Shown piece after piece: positions 50,101-59,253 of a DNA stretch of 64,000 nt (its first letter is position 1; each line of letters opens with the position of its first letter). Position numbers and translations under genes: made by a program. The notes under the pieces are model-generated. The model was not told the DNA's origin, did no database searches, and saw only the letters and a list, made by a program, of their open reading frames with translations. The stretch is taken from assembly GCF_002850255.1 (NCBI RefSeq), contig NZ_CP022522.1, positions 112,545 to 176,544 on the forward strand. The letters are read 5' to 3'. The DNA is from Pseudoalteromonas sp. NC201 (GTDB taxonomy: Bacteria; Pseudomonadota; Gammaproteobacteria; Enterobacterales; Alteromonadaceae).

Positions 50101-52546
50101 GCCAAGTTTAAGCACTATTGACAACTATCATAGCATCCTCACATATCTCCATTTAGCAAGAGCATTCTCAAATGTCTCTTACCAAGATGAGATGAGTTGG
50201 TTTGCGATAACAACAGAAGCTTGTAACGTTACAGGTATAGAGTTGCTTAAACCCGAACAAGGGCTGGTGTACGGCACACTGAAAGTAATTTCTCAAGAGC
50301 ATCAGAACATCTCAGCGCATCAAATTGACTTTGATAGTTCAAGTTTTAGTCAGTCTCAGTTACTTCCAATAATACGTTCTAAAAAATTGTCCACTGTAAG
50401 TGCGGTGCGAGGCAGAAATCTTTGGCAACCAGAGTTTCTAAAAATTGGCAAGGAGCTAGAAAAGAGCAGTTCACCTGTAGTTATTCGTGATAATGCGACT
50501 TATGTAATTACAGGTGGATTCGGAGGTGCAGGACAAGAACTTGCTCGTTATTTAGCGTCAACATATAAAGTAAACTTAGTGTTAGTGAGTCGAACAGACC
50601 GTTCATCTTCTCCTCTTATTGCTGAATTGAACTCCTATGGTGCCAATGTAACTTGCCTTGAGGCGGATGTAAGTACACCGCGATCAGCTCAAATAATCTG
50701 GGACAAAGCCGTCACTGAGTTTGGCCAAGTTAGCGGTGTATTTCACCTAGCGGGACTGCCAGGTGAAACGATGGTGATGAACCAAACAAATGAAATTGTG
50801 CATAAGGTACTAGCTGCAAAGCTGGGAACCGCCAACGCTTGGGTTGATATTTGCGAGCGTGAAGAGATGGAGTTCGTCGTACTATTTTCTTCGGTTACGG
50901 GGATTTTAGGTGGCATGGGTCAAAGTGACTATAGCTCAGCCAATGCTGGTTTGGATTGTATAGCAGAAGCAGCTCACAGTAGAGGTATAGATAGAGTTTT
51001 CAGTATTCGCTGGGATGCTTGGAAAGAAGCTGGAATGGCTGTAGAGGCATTAAATGGCAGAAGACGGATTACAGCACATCAAACTCATCCACTGTTGGGC
51101 GATCAAATTATCAATGAGTCAGGCCAGACGGTCTACTGTAAGCAATTTCATACAGAGAGGGATTGGCCGCTTGCTGAGCATTGGGTTATGGGTTTACCAA
51201 CGATTCCTGGTGCAACCTATTTGGAGATGGCTGCAGCTGCATTTCAGCATTCAACCCCTTCAAAGCACATCACTTTAAAAGACGTATACTTTCTATCTGG
51301 TGCAGCCCTATCTGCAGGAGATTGGTCTGATTTATATACCAACCTAACAGTCGATGGCAATGGTACTCAATTCGAAATTACGAGTTATCAGCCGAGTAAT
51401 GAGTTGTACCAAATTCATGCGAAAGGGCAGGTAAGTGGAGTTTCGAGCGCGCAGCCAGAAAGCATGTCGATTAATGAGCTAATTAATTCAATTCAAGGAA
51501 GAGTATTCGACAATGTTTCTGGTGCTGCAGACCTTGGGGCTCAAGCTCTTGGTGTGAGCCGAAATGCAGAGCAGCACGATCAGTTGATGAAGTATGGTGA
51601 GAGATGGAACTGTTTTGAAAAGGTGTGGATCGGCGAGCGCTCAGGCCTAGCTAAAATGCACTTACCTGCACAGTTCGATACTGATATTAATGACTACAGT
51701 TTACATCCTGCCTTACTGGATTGCGCAACCTCTTATCTGAGAGCTTTTATTGATGGTGGCGTCTATATACCAATTAGCTATGCAAAGCTTACCCAATATT
51801 CGAAGCTAGAAGGTCAGTTTTATAGTTTTGTCGAGTTGCAGAGTCAGGACAGCAAATCGGGAGTCATGAGCTTTGATATTTGTTTACTCAGCTTAACAGG
51901 AGAGCAGCTAGTAACTATTTCAAATTTCACGATGAAGAAAATTGAAACAGACTTAGCTAGCTCTTCAAGTAAGGTAAGCAATATACCTCTTAGTGAATTT
52001 GTATATAAACATAAAGCGATGCCAGCAGGCATTGATAATAGTACTGCAATGAGTGTTATCGAACAGACATTAGCTCACCGTCAGCCAGTAACTTTGTATG
52101 CAGCATCGGATTTTATAAAGCGCTATGAAAACTCCGCAGATGGTGACACTGGTTTATTCGACCTGAATGACGCGTTACCACAACAAACACGACCTAGACC
52201 TGATTTGGAAGTGGATTTTGTTGCAGCAAAAACTCCCACTCAAAAATCATTAGTGTCAATTTGGGAGCAAATGCTTGGATTAGAAAAAGTAGGGATTCAA
52301 GACGACTTCTTTGAGCTTGGTGGGGACTCTCTCGTTTTGATGCAGATCCATAAAAAAGTACAACAAACATTTGATGAAAAAATAGCGGTTGTTGAACTGT
52401 ATAACTATCCGACAATTCAAAAACTCGCCGAATATATAGACTCTTCATCTAACGAAGATGACGATACTTTATCTCAGGTTTCTTCTCGAGTTGAGAAGAA
52501 AAAAGCAGCAGCCCTTCGCCGCAGAAAAAAACAACAAAAGGACTAA
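47141..52546 (+). CDS. Type I PKS module, KS-AT-KR-DH-ACP
   Basis: An 1801-residue polyketide synthase. KS (about 8-430): Cys182 in SACSTG, His324 in ETHGTGT, His362 in NFGH, so active. AT (about 530-830): GHSLGEY Ser621 and SAFH (His720), of malonyl type. KR (structural part about 890-1110, catalytic part 1120-1310): GGFGGAG and QSDYSSAN with Tyr1264. DH (about 1315-1620): HWVMGLPTIP with His1347 and HPALLD with Asp1527. ACP: GGDS Ser1730. KR before DH is the reverse of the usual order. Expected reaction: malonyl extension, ketoreduction and dehydration to an alpha,beta-enoyl. The C-terminus is a basic tail (EKKKAAALRRRKKQQKD). Confidence 0.95.
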   Translation: MSTNQNYHGAEIAVIGMSSRFPKVNSTQEFWQLLREGRCGLSTFSSEELERAGVDSELISQDSYVPVKGIVENAMAFDAEFFGYSEREAILMDPQLRLYHETAWQALEDAGCGRETLNERLLGVFGGASANPLWTAQFSQAASEGGAQAYEIINLVSRDFFNTRLAYKFNLNGPAVTVQSACSTGLVAIHQACQSLLSGDSDIALAGAVSLSTNPALVEPDIQGYVYQEGMILAPDGQCRPFDESAQGTVLSDGVGFVVLKRLHDAITDGDQIHAVIKGSAINNDGNNKVGYTAPSVAGQRDVLSTALQIAGVEPQGIGYIETHGTGTKLGDPIEVQALNQVYGVNRSTPCLIGSVKSNFGHLDTAAGIAGFIKAVLAIKHGGIPASLHYKDANQKCQFSESGLMVSDHFQQWPSAGVKRAGVSSFGIGGTNAHIILEEYRKPAMESVQQSAAFIPVTGHSKESLQRNLAAMQSWLRSNTNDSLSAAYTMLFKRSKQSIKSALVHDADNQYIATAFNKELHPESLVFMFSGQGSQYSKMAQWLYKNDTKFREVAALCSTHIDELTGVNVCELLWGNTEQIASDEQLRATKLAQLTLFTVEFAIAQSLIDKGYRPSALIGHSLGEYVAATVAGVFSLQDAIKVISARAQIMSRATPGKMIAVNGSWTQFDTSKWSNVSIATINSEKNYVVAGAVQDIEIFISDARSNGLETTELSTSSAFHSSLMDPLLSDFEAEFKGIQLNTPNMPIISNVTGDWAGEQELCDASYWVKHLRHTVQFHKGISTLLSGPSRAFVEVGPGNTLANIVSRHGQLESQSLVLHTTRAKRNEKNEHTAFNKCLGQLYTLDIEPDWSRVLQGFNKIADLPPYQFDSKVYKTQFSGFRETAEEDVEGFYKQQWSKQALSLLSQDSDNKGNILVLDDNSHFSQNIIKQLELETASTITTVRVGEVFKREDENRYIMRAEIFEDYEKLVAELTRLVTLPTKIISFWPSLSTIDNYHSILTYLHLARAFSNVSYQDEMSWFAITTEACNVTGIELLKPEQGLVYGTLKVISQEHQNISAHQIDFDSSSFSQSQLLPIIRSKKLSTVSAVRGRNLWQPEFLKIGKELEKSSSPVVIRDNATYVITGGFGGAGQELARYLASTYKVNLVLVSRTDRSSSPLIAELNSYGANVTCLEADVSTPRSAQIIWDKAVTEFGQVSGVFHLAGLPGETMVMNQTNEIVHKVLAAKLGTANAWVDICEREEMEFVVLFSSVTGILGGMGQSDYSSANAGLDCIAEAAHSRGIDRVFSIRWDAWKEAGMAVEALNGRRRITAHQTHPLLGDQIINESGQTVYCKQFHTERDWPLAEHWVMGLPTIPGATYLEMAAAAFQHSTPSKHITLKDVYFLSGAALSAGDWSDLYTNLTVDGNGTQFEITSYQPSNELYQIHAKGQVSGVSSAQPESMSINELINSIQGRVFDNVSGAADLGAQALGVSRNAEQHDQLMKYGERWNCFEKVWIGERSGLAKMHLPAQFDTDINDYSLHPALLDCATSYLRAFIDGGVYIPISYAKLTQYSKLEGQFYSFVELQSQDSKSGVMSFDICLLSLTGEQLVTISNFTMKKIETDLASSSSKVSNIPLSEFVYKHKAMPAGIDNSTAMSVIEQTLAHRQPVTLYAASDFIKRYENSADGDTGLFDLNDALPQQTRPRPDLEVDFVAAKTPTQKSLVSIWEQMLGLEKVGIQDDFFELGGDSLVLMQIHKKVQQTFDEKIAVVELYNYPTIQKLAEYIDSSSNEDDDTLSQVSSRVEKKKAAALRRRKKQQKD

Positions 52547-52552
52547 CAGAAA

Positions 52553-55500
52553 ATGAAATCAACAGAAGAATTAAAAGAATATTATCAGGATGACATTGCC
52601 GTTATTTCAATGGCTGGTCGCTTCCCCGGTGCAAACAGTGTCGAAGAGTTTTGGCATAACCTTGAAAATGGTGTCGAGTCAGTCAGGTTTTTTAGTCAAG
52701 AAGAGCTATTGAACTTAGGGGTTGATCCTGCACTTTTAGAAAACCCGAACTTTGTTGGTGCTGAGGGGGTACTTGAAGGCGTAGAGAATTTTGATGCTGA
52801 ATTCTTTGGTTTCTCGCCTAGAGAAGCTGAATTGTTAGACCCACAGCATCGGATCTTCCTTGAGGTAATTTGGGAGCTGTTAGAAAGAGCGGGTTATGGT
52901 GCTGAAGAAGGCGACAACATCATTGGTGTTTATAGTGGAGCCGGTGCTAGTTCCTATCTGTCGAGAAACTTATTATCACACCAAGACTATGTAAGGGACG
53001 TTGGGACCTTTAAAGTCTCTCTCTCAACGGGACAAGACTTTGTCTCGACAAGAGCAAGCTACAAGCTTGGCTTATCTGGACCTAGTATCAATATTAATAC
53101 TTTATGTTCGTCTTCAGCTGTTGCTGTTCACTATGCGAGGGAAGCGTTGCTTGCATATCAATGTGACATTGCGGTAGCTGGAGGAGTTACAATATCAAAC
53201 TCAAGAGAAGATGCTTTATTTTACCAAGAGGGCGGCATAGGGTCCTTTGATGGTCACTGTAGAGCCTTCGATGCGAGGGCTGCCGGTACAGTTGCTGGGA
53301 ATGGTATTGCGCTTGTTGCTTTGAAACGCATGGAAGATGCACTAGAAGATGGCGATCAGATCCTTGGCGTACTAAAGAGCAGTGCAATTAATAACGATGG
53401 CGGGGACAAAGCAAGTTATACCGCGCCAAGCCCTGAAGGGCAATCGAGGTGTATTACAGAAGCTCTTGAAAGCGCAGAGATAGATCCTGCGACGATTAGC
53501 TATATAGAAGCACATGGAACAGGTACTAACTTGGGGGATCCGATAGAAGTATCTGGTTTGACTAGAGCATTTCAACGCTATACGGATAAAAAGCAATTCT
53601 GTGGCATTGGTTCTGTGAAAACAAATATTGGGCACCTCGTATCAGCGGGGGGAGTTGCCAGTATGATAAAGACGTTGAAGGGGATGGAGCATCACAAGAT
53701 ACCTGCAAGTCTAAACTTTGAACAACCTAATCCAAAAATTGATTTTGCTAATAGCCCATTTTTCGTTGTTGATAAAACGATCCCGTGGGAACCAAGTGCA
53801 GGTGACAAGTTAAGAGCTGGTATTAGTTCATTTGGCATTGGTGGAACGAATGCACATTTAATCGTAGAAGAAGCGCCTGAGTTACCTAAGTCTGATTCAG
53901 CTAGTGGACTTCATCTAATCGTGTTGTCTGCAAAAACAGCATCCTCATTAGTAAAAACGAAAGAAAACCTGCTTGAGCACTTGAAGTGCTGCCCAGAGCT
54001 AAATATTGCTGACGTTGCTTACACGTTACAAGTCGGTAGGAGAAATTTTAAACACAAGTTTGTCACTGTTGTCAGTTCAATAGATGAATTAAAGAATAAG
54101 CTGACAGGAGACGACAAGCGATTCACGATCCATAGTGCCCAGAACAAAACAGAGCGAGATATTTGTTTTATGTTCCCCGGTCAAGGTAGTCAGTATGTCG
54201 GTATGGCGAAAGCTTTATATGAAAATGAAGCTGAGTTCAAAAAGCATTTAGATCAGTGCTTTGAATTAATACACACGCATTGCTCTTTGTCCTTAAAAGA
54301 ACTTTTGTTTTGTGAGAATTCAACTGCTGCCAGTACACAACTTAAACAAACTCAGAATGCTCAATTAAGTTTATTTAGTGTTAGTTATGCACTAGCTAAA
54401 CTGCTAATAAGTTGGGATGTAAAACCACAAAGCATGATTGGTCACAGTATCGGTGAGTATGTGGCAGCGTGTTTGTCCGGTGTATTTACTCTGGAAAATG
54501 CAATAAGACTCGTTGCAAAGCGTGGTGAGCTCATGGCGGGTATGCCACATGGCAAAATGTTGTCGATTCCAATCGCTGCAAGTGAAGTGTCTAACTGGGT
54601 AAGAGAGGGAGTTTGGCATTGCGTTCAAAATAGCGAACATTCACAGGTTTTGGGAGGGCAGCCTGAAGCAGTTGACGCTTTATTAGCTGAACTAAATGCA
54701 GCAGGAATTGAAGCTTCTCTGCTACATACATCTCATGCGTTTCACAGCGGGATGATGGCTGCTGCACTTCAGCCATTCATAGAGTTTGCAAGCACAATAC
54801 CGATGAATAAACCAACTATCCCGTTTATCTCAAATGTATCGGGTGATTGGGCTGAGGAAGAAGTTTGCAGCCCAGAATATTGGGCTAAACACCTGCGTCA
54901 AACTGTGAAATTTAATGATGGCTTAGAGACATTATGGTCTGAGGATACTAGCCGTGTGTACGTTGAAGTTGGCCCAGGGACTACCTTACGATCATTTATA
55001 AAGACGTTGAGCAATAACCAAGCTCATGTTGCAAGTACATTACCTAAACCTGCAGAGCAAGAGTTGACTCTGGAAAGTATCGCATTTACGCGTGCTGAAA
55101 TATGGGCAGCGGGGATCACACTACCTTTTGAAGAGTATTATTCTACGCAAAAGCGCCACAGAGTTCGTCTTCCTACCTATGCATTTGAGCCAAAAAGATA
55201 TTGGATTGAACCTGCAGCAACAGGTAAGCAGTTATTTAAACCTGATTTAATTTTAACGAAAGATTCTGATATGCCCAGCACCACAAAACCGCTTGTAGAG
55301 GGGGCATTACGTTGGGAGTTAAAAGCGGTTGAACAACATACGACGTTGTCAGACGCACAATTGGCAGCTATCAAGGCGATGCAACAAGGTGTTACAGAGC
55401 AGCTTGCGACTATTCTTGGTAGTAGTATGGATGTCAAAGGTGAAGGCTTAGAGTTAAAGTTTGCAAATATAGAGTCTCAAATTGATGGTAGTAGTGATGA

Positions 55501-55846
55501 CCTTGCATTGGCTTCCAATCATAGCCGTCCAAGTTTTGCGCCTGATTATGTTGAACCAAGAACGGAGCTTGAATCACTACTAGCGCAGCAATGGCAAGAA
55601 GTTTTGGGGTATAGCCCAGTTGGAATAGAAGATAATTTCTTTGAAATGGGTGGGCATAGCTTAATGGCGGCTGCCTTAGTAACCAAAATGCGCAAGCAGT
55701 TTGAATTTGAGATACCACTTCAGGAATTATTGCAATTACCAACTATTTCTGCACTTTCCGAATTAATTGAAACTCGGGTGTGGTTACTTGAGCAAGAAAA
55801 TAGTGAGGCCGATACGACTGAACCTGTTGAGGTGCTTGAACTATGA
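52553..55846 (+). CDS. Type I PKS module, KS-AT-ACP
   Basis: A 1097-residue polyketide synthase without reducing domains. KS (about 15-440): Cys185 in LCSSSA, EAHGTGT and NIGH present. AT (about 545-860): GHSIGEY Ser632, HAFH at 731, so malonyl-type. ACP near the C-terminus: GGHS Ser1036. It should add an unreduced two-carbon unit, leaving a beta-keto group. It starts 7 bases after the previous stop, and the NRPS gene overlaps its stop. The linker at about 900-990 has no recognised enzymatic domain. Confidence 0.95.
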   Translation: MKSTEELKEYYQDDIAVISMAGRFPGANSVEEFWHNLENGVESVRFFSQEELLNLGVDPALLENPNFVGAEGVLEGVENFDAEFFGFSPREAELLDPQHRIFLEVIWELLERAGYGAEEGDNIIGVYSGAGASSYLSRNLLSHQDYVRDVGTFKVSLSTGQDFVSTRASYKLGLSGPSININTLCSSSAVAVHYAREALLAYQCDIAVAGGVTISNSREDALFYQEGGIGSFDGHCRAFDARAAGTVAGNGIALVALKRMEDALEDGDQILGVLKSSAINNDGGDKASYTAPSPEGQSRCITEALESAEIDPATISYIEAHGTGTNLGDPIEVSGLTRAFQRYTDKKQFCGIGSVKTNIGHLVSAGGVASMIKTLKGMEHHKIPASLNFEQPNPKIDFANSPFFVVDKTIPWEPSAGDKLRAGISSFGIGGTNAHLIVEEAPELPKSDSASGLHLIVLSAKTASSLVKTKENLLEHLKCCPELNIADVAYTLQVGRRNFKHKFVTVVSSIDELKNKLTGDDKRFTIHSAQNKTERDICFMFPGQGSQYVGMAKALYENEAEFKKHLDQCFELIHTHCSLSLKELLFCENSTAASTQLKQTQNAQLSLFSVSYALAKLLISWDVKPQSMIGHSIGEYVAACLSGVFTLENAIRLVAKRGELMAGMPHGKMLSIPIAASEVSNWVREGVWHCVQNSEHSQVLGGQPEAVDALLAELNAAGIEASLLHTSHAFHSGMMAAALQPFIEFASTIPMNKPTIPFISNVSGDWAEEEVCSPEYWAKHLRQTVKFNDGLETLWSEDTSRVYVEVGPGTTLRSFIKTLSNNQAHVASTLPKPAEQELTLESIAFTRAEIWAAGITLPFEEYYSTQKRHRVRLPTYAFEPKRYWIEPAATGKQLFKPDLILTKDSDMPSTTKPLVEGALRWELKAVEQHTTLSDAQLAAIKAMQQGVTEQLATILGSSMDVKGEGLELKFANIESQIDGSSDDLALASNHSRPSFAPDYVEPRTELESLLAQQWQEVLGYSPVGIEDNFFEMGGHSLMAAALVTKMRKQFEFEIPLQELLQLPTISALSELIETRVWLLEQENSEADTTEPVEVLEL

Positions 55847-58800
55847 ATGTTGAGGCACTTTTACAAGAGCTTCGGGCTCATCACGTTAAATTAAATATCA
55901 AAGGTGACAAGCTGGTTTGTGAATTACCAAAAACGGGAATTCCTGATAGCCTGAAGACGACACTGATAAGTAATAAAGAAGCGTTGAAGTCGTTTTTAAA
56001 TAAGCTTTATAAAGATAATAAGAAACGCCACACGATTCAAAAGGTCGATAAAGCTTGTGAAATACCACTGTCATTTTCACAGCAAAGCTTGTACTTAGCG
56101 CAAAAGTTTGCGTCAGGCAACGAGTATTACAACAGTCACTTCTTATTCGATATTAGTGGTGAGATTGATTTTTCCTGCTTTCAACTTGCTGTGCGCAAGT
56201 TGATAGAGCGGCATGAAATATTGCGGACTTGTTATGGCGAAAATTTAGGAATGCCGTTTCAGTTTGTAATGCCAATGGAAAGTATCGACATGACAAAAAT
56301 CTGCGAGCTTGTTTCCGTGGTTCATAAAAACGATGAAGAAATAGAAGCGCAGATCAGAACAAGTATAAATATCTATTTTGATTTGGAACGTGATGCTCCT
56401 ATCAGAGTTAAATTATTTAGAACGAAAGAAAGATATTTAGTGTTGTTTGTTATACACCACATCGCAACAGATGGATTTTCCGGTGGTGTTTGTAGTAAAG
56501 AGCTATGTCAATTGTATCTTCATGCGGTTGAGAAATCAGATGAGAGTTTGGCTCCATTAGATATTCAGTATGCAGATTATGCATTTTGGCAGCGTTCCCC
56601 TGAATGGATGGAAATGCAAAATGAAGGGATTGAATATTGGCTTGAAAGGCTAGAGGGTGCGCCAAAAGTAAATCAACTTCCATATGATTTTCCACGCCCA
56701 CGTCAGTTGGATTATAGCGGTAGGACACAGCAGTTTAAGCTTGATTCCCTGAAGCTGGCTAAACTGAAAAAACTTGCTGCACGAGAAGAGACAACCTTGT
56801 TCATGCTGTTACATGGCCTGCTTGGTGTGCTAATCGCTAAAGTGAGTGGTCAATACGACAACACTATAGGTGCACCCATTGCAAATAGGCTGAATCCTCA
56901 GCTGGAGTCATTAATAGGCTTTTTTGTTAATACCTTACCAACAAGAGTACAAATTGATGCTAAACAAAGCTTAATTGATATTCTTCGACAGAATAAAACT
57001 AATCTATTGAATGACTTTTCGCATCAAGAAGTGCCAATCGATGTGCTTATTTCTGAAAGGGCGGGAGAGCGCTTGGTAGGCGGTTCAAATCTATTTCAGG
57101 TGCTATTTGTGATGCAAAACACGCCTGAGATGATGCTTGAGTTCGCTGACACAAAAATGGAGCTGAAAAACTTTGATGCCCATACTGTGCGATTTGATAT
57201 AGAGCTTCACATCACGGAGCTTAATGATGAGCTCAATATTAGTTGGATGTATGCAACAGCACTTTTTAAAGAAGAAACGATTAAGAGTTTGCATGACAGC
57301 TTCATACTGCTCATTGATACCTTTTTAAATAATCCCGAAATAAATTGTTCAGATTTCTCGATAGTTAATAAGAAGCAACAAATACAGCTAGAGAAATTAC
57401 AGACGAAAGAAGCGGTTCCTCTTGCTGGTGCCTCTGTGCAAGAAGCATTTGAGAGCACGGCTAGAGATTACCCAGAGAGTATCGCGTTAGTTGATAAAGA
57501 AGAGACAATTAGCTATGGCAGTTTAAACGCGCAAGCGAATAAATTAGCCCATTACTTAATTGAGACTGAGAATGTTAAACCTGGTGATTTAGTGGCATTT
57601 TTAGTTCCGAGGGGCATAGATCAAATCATAACGTTGATGGCCATATTGAAAGCGGGTGCAGGCTATATTCCAATCGACGAAGCATTACCTTTAGAGCGTA
57701 TTGATCAGATATTACAAAATTACCCAAATAGCTTGTTGATATATGGAGCCTGCTCTCAGGCGTGCATCAGTGAGCACAATAATAAAAGGCAACTGTCATC
57801 GCTAATTTTGAGTAATTACCCAGTTACTAATCCGGTGCTCGAAGTGGGGCTACTAGAGTCGCCCTGCTATGTCTTACACACCTCAGGCTCTACAGGTAAG
57901 CCAAAAGCGGTACAGATGTCACATAAAGCGCTGTTGAATTTGATTGTGACCATTGGGGTTGCTCAACCTCTTTTAACGAAACAGCCTACTTGGTTGCAAT
58001 ACGCATCAATCGGTTTTGATATGAGCTTTACTGATATTTTTATGGCACTTAGTAACCATGGTAAGTTGGTACTAACTCGTCGAGAGTGTATGAGTGACCT
58101 AGACTATCTTAGTAAAACGATTGTGGATCATGATGTCAGCGTTTTAAATTTGCCACACTCAATGCTGCACATTTTATTGAGTTATTGGGTAGAAAGTCAC
58201 GTCAATCCAGCGCAACTGAATTGTGTGATATCTACGGCTGAGCAACTAAAAATAACTCCAGCGATCAGAAAGTTCTTTTCACGCAATAATCGAATACAAC
58301 TTGTTAATCATTATGGTCCTACAGAGACACACGTTGTGACTGCATTAAATCTCTCAAAAGTACCAGAGACTTGGGCTGATATACCTAATATTGGGTCGCC
58401 AATAGCGAATGTGAGCTGCTTGGTACTTGACGAGTTTGGCTATCAAGTACCTGTAGGCGCTATGGGGGAGTTGTATATCACAGGTGCATGCTTGGCCGAT
58501 CAGTATCTCGGAGAGCCTGAGCTGACGAAGGAAAAGTTTACTGAGCTACCTCATTATCCTCATTTGGGTGAGCGATTTTATCGTACGGGAGATTTGGTTC
58601 GTTGGACGTCAAATGGCAACTTAGAGTATTTAGGTAGAAGCGACCAACAGGTGAAACTGAGAGGCTTCCGAGTTGAACTAAGTGAAGTGGAGACTACCTT
58701 AGCATTGCATCCAGACGTAGATATGGCATCCGTAAAATGTGATGAATTCAACGGAGATAGCAAGCTAATTGCTTACTTTACTGTAAAGGGAAGAACACCT

Positions 58801-59253
58801 TCACAAACTGAGCTAAATGAATTTTTGCTTTCCAAGCTACCTTACTACATGTGTCCAAGCTTATTTATCGAAGTCACTTCATTTACATTTAATATCAACG
58901 GAAAAGTAGACAAAAATGCGTTGCCTAAGGCTGATTTCTCGGTACTAGAAAGTCACTATAGTGAACCTGAAACTCCGACAGAGTACCGCCTTCAAGGTGC
59001 GTGGCAATCATTGCTCAATGTTGAGAAAGTAGGCCGTAATGATAACTTCTTTAACTTAGGTGGGCACTCGTTACTTGCATCACAACTCTCTGCTGGGATC
59101 CAGCAAGAAACCGGCATAAAACTATCAGTAAAAACGATTATGGAAGCCCCTATTTTGAGGGAGCAAGCGCGCTTATTCGATGAGCTAAATTATTTGCAGA
59201 ATGTTGAGAGCCTAAAGGCTGGACAAACAATCAAGGAGGAGGGGGTGCTATGA
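55843..59253 (+). CDS. NRPS module, docking-C-A-T, Pro-like subfamily adenylation domain
   Basis: A 1136-residue synthetase. A TubC-type docking domain (1-55) precedes C (about 70-490; HHIATDG, His205/206), A (about 520-1000; TSGSTGKPK near 680) and T (Ser1076 in GGHS). Specificity residues read D-M-T-N-I-T-H-V-V-K; the I-x-H-V-V-K end is shared with proline-activating domains (usually D-V-Q-x-I-A-H-V-V-K), but positions 2-4 differ. I do not assign a residue. The A-domain body (SFT-DIF, STAEQL, HYGPTETHVV) belongs to the same subfamily as Pro domains. It overlaps the next gene by 4 bases. Confidence 0.93.
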   Translation: MNVEALLQELRAHHVKLNIKGDKLVCELPKTGIPDSLKTTLISNKEALKSFLNKLYKDNKKRHTIQKVDKACEIPLSFSQQSLYLAQKFASGNEYYNSHFLFDISGEIDFSCFQLAVRKLIERHEILRTCYGENLGMPFQFVMPMESIDMTKICELVSVVHKNDEEIEAQIRTSINIYFDLERDAPIRVKLFRTKERYLVLFVIHHIATDGFSGGVCSKELCQLYLHAVEKSDESLAPLDIQYADYAFWQRSPEWMEMQNEGIEYWLERLEGAPKVNQLPYDFPRPRQLDYSGRTQQFKLDSLKLAKLKKLAAREETTLFMLLHGLLGVLIAKVSGQYDNTIGAPIANRLNPQLESLIGFFVNTLPTRVQIDAKQSLIDILRQNKTNLLNDFSHQEVPIDVLISERAGERLVGGSNLFQVLFVMQNTPEMMLEFADTKMELKNFDAHTVRFDIELHITELNDELNISWMYATALFKEETIKSLHDSFILLIDTFLNNPEINCSDFSIVNKKQQIQLEKLQTKEAVPLAGASVQEAFESTARDYPESIALVDKEETISYGSLNAQANKLAHYLIETENVKPGDLVAFLVPRGIDQIITLMAILKAGAGYIPIDEALPLERIDQILQNYPNSLLIYGACSQACISEHNNKRQLSSLILSNYPVTNPVLEVGLLESPCYVLHTSGSTGKPKAVQMSHKALLNLIVTIGVAQPLLTKQPTWLQYASIGFDMSFTDIFMALSNHGKLVLTRRECMSDLDYLSKTIVDHDVSVLNLPHSMLHILLSYWVESHVNPAQLNCVISTAEQLKITPAIRKFFSRNNRIQLVNHYGPTETHVVTALNLSKVPETWADIPNIGSPIANVSCLVLDEFGYQVPVGAMGELYITGACLADQYLGEPELTKEKFTELPHYPHLGERFYRTGDLVRWTSNGNLEYLGRSDQQVKLRGFRVELSEVETTLALHPDVDMASVKCDEFNGDSKLIAYFTVKGRTPSQTELNEFLLSKLPYYMCPSLFIEVTSFTFNINGKVDKNALPKADFSVLESHYSEPETPTEYRLQGAWQSLLNVEKVGRNDNFFNLGGHSLLASQLSAGIQQETGIKLSVKTIMEAPILREQARLFDELNYLQNVESLKAGQTIKEEGVL

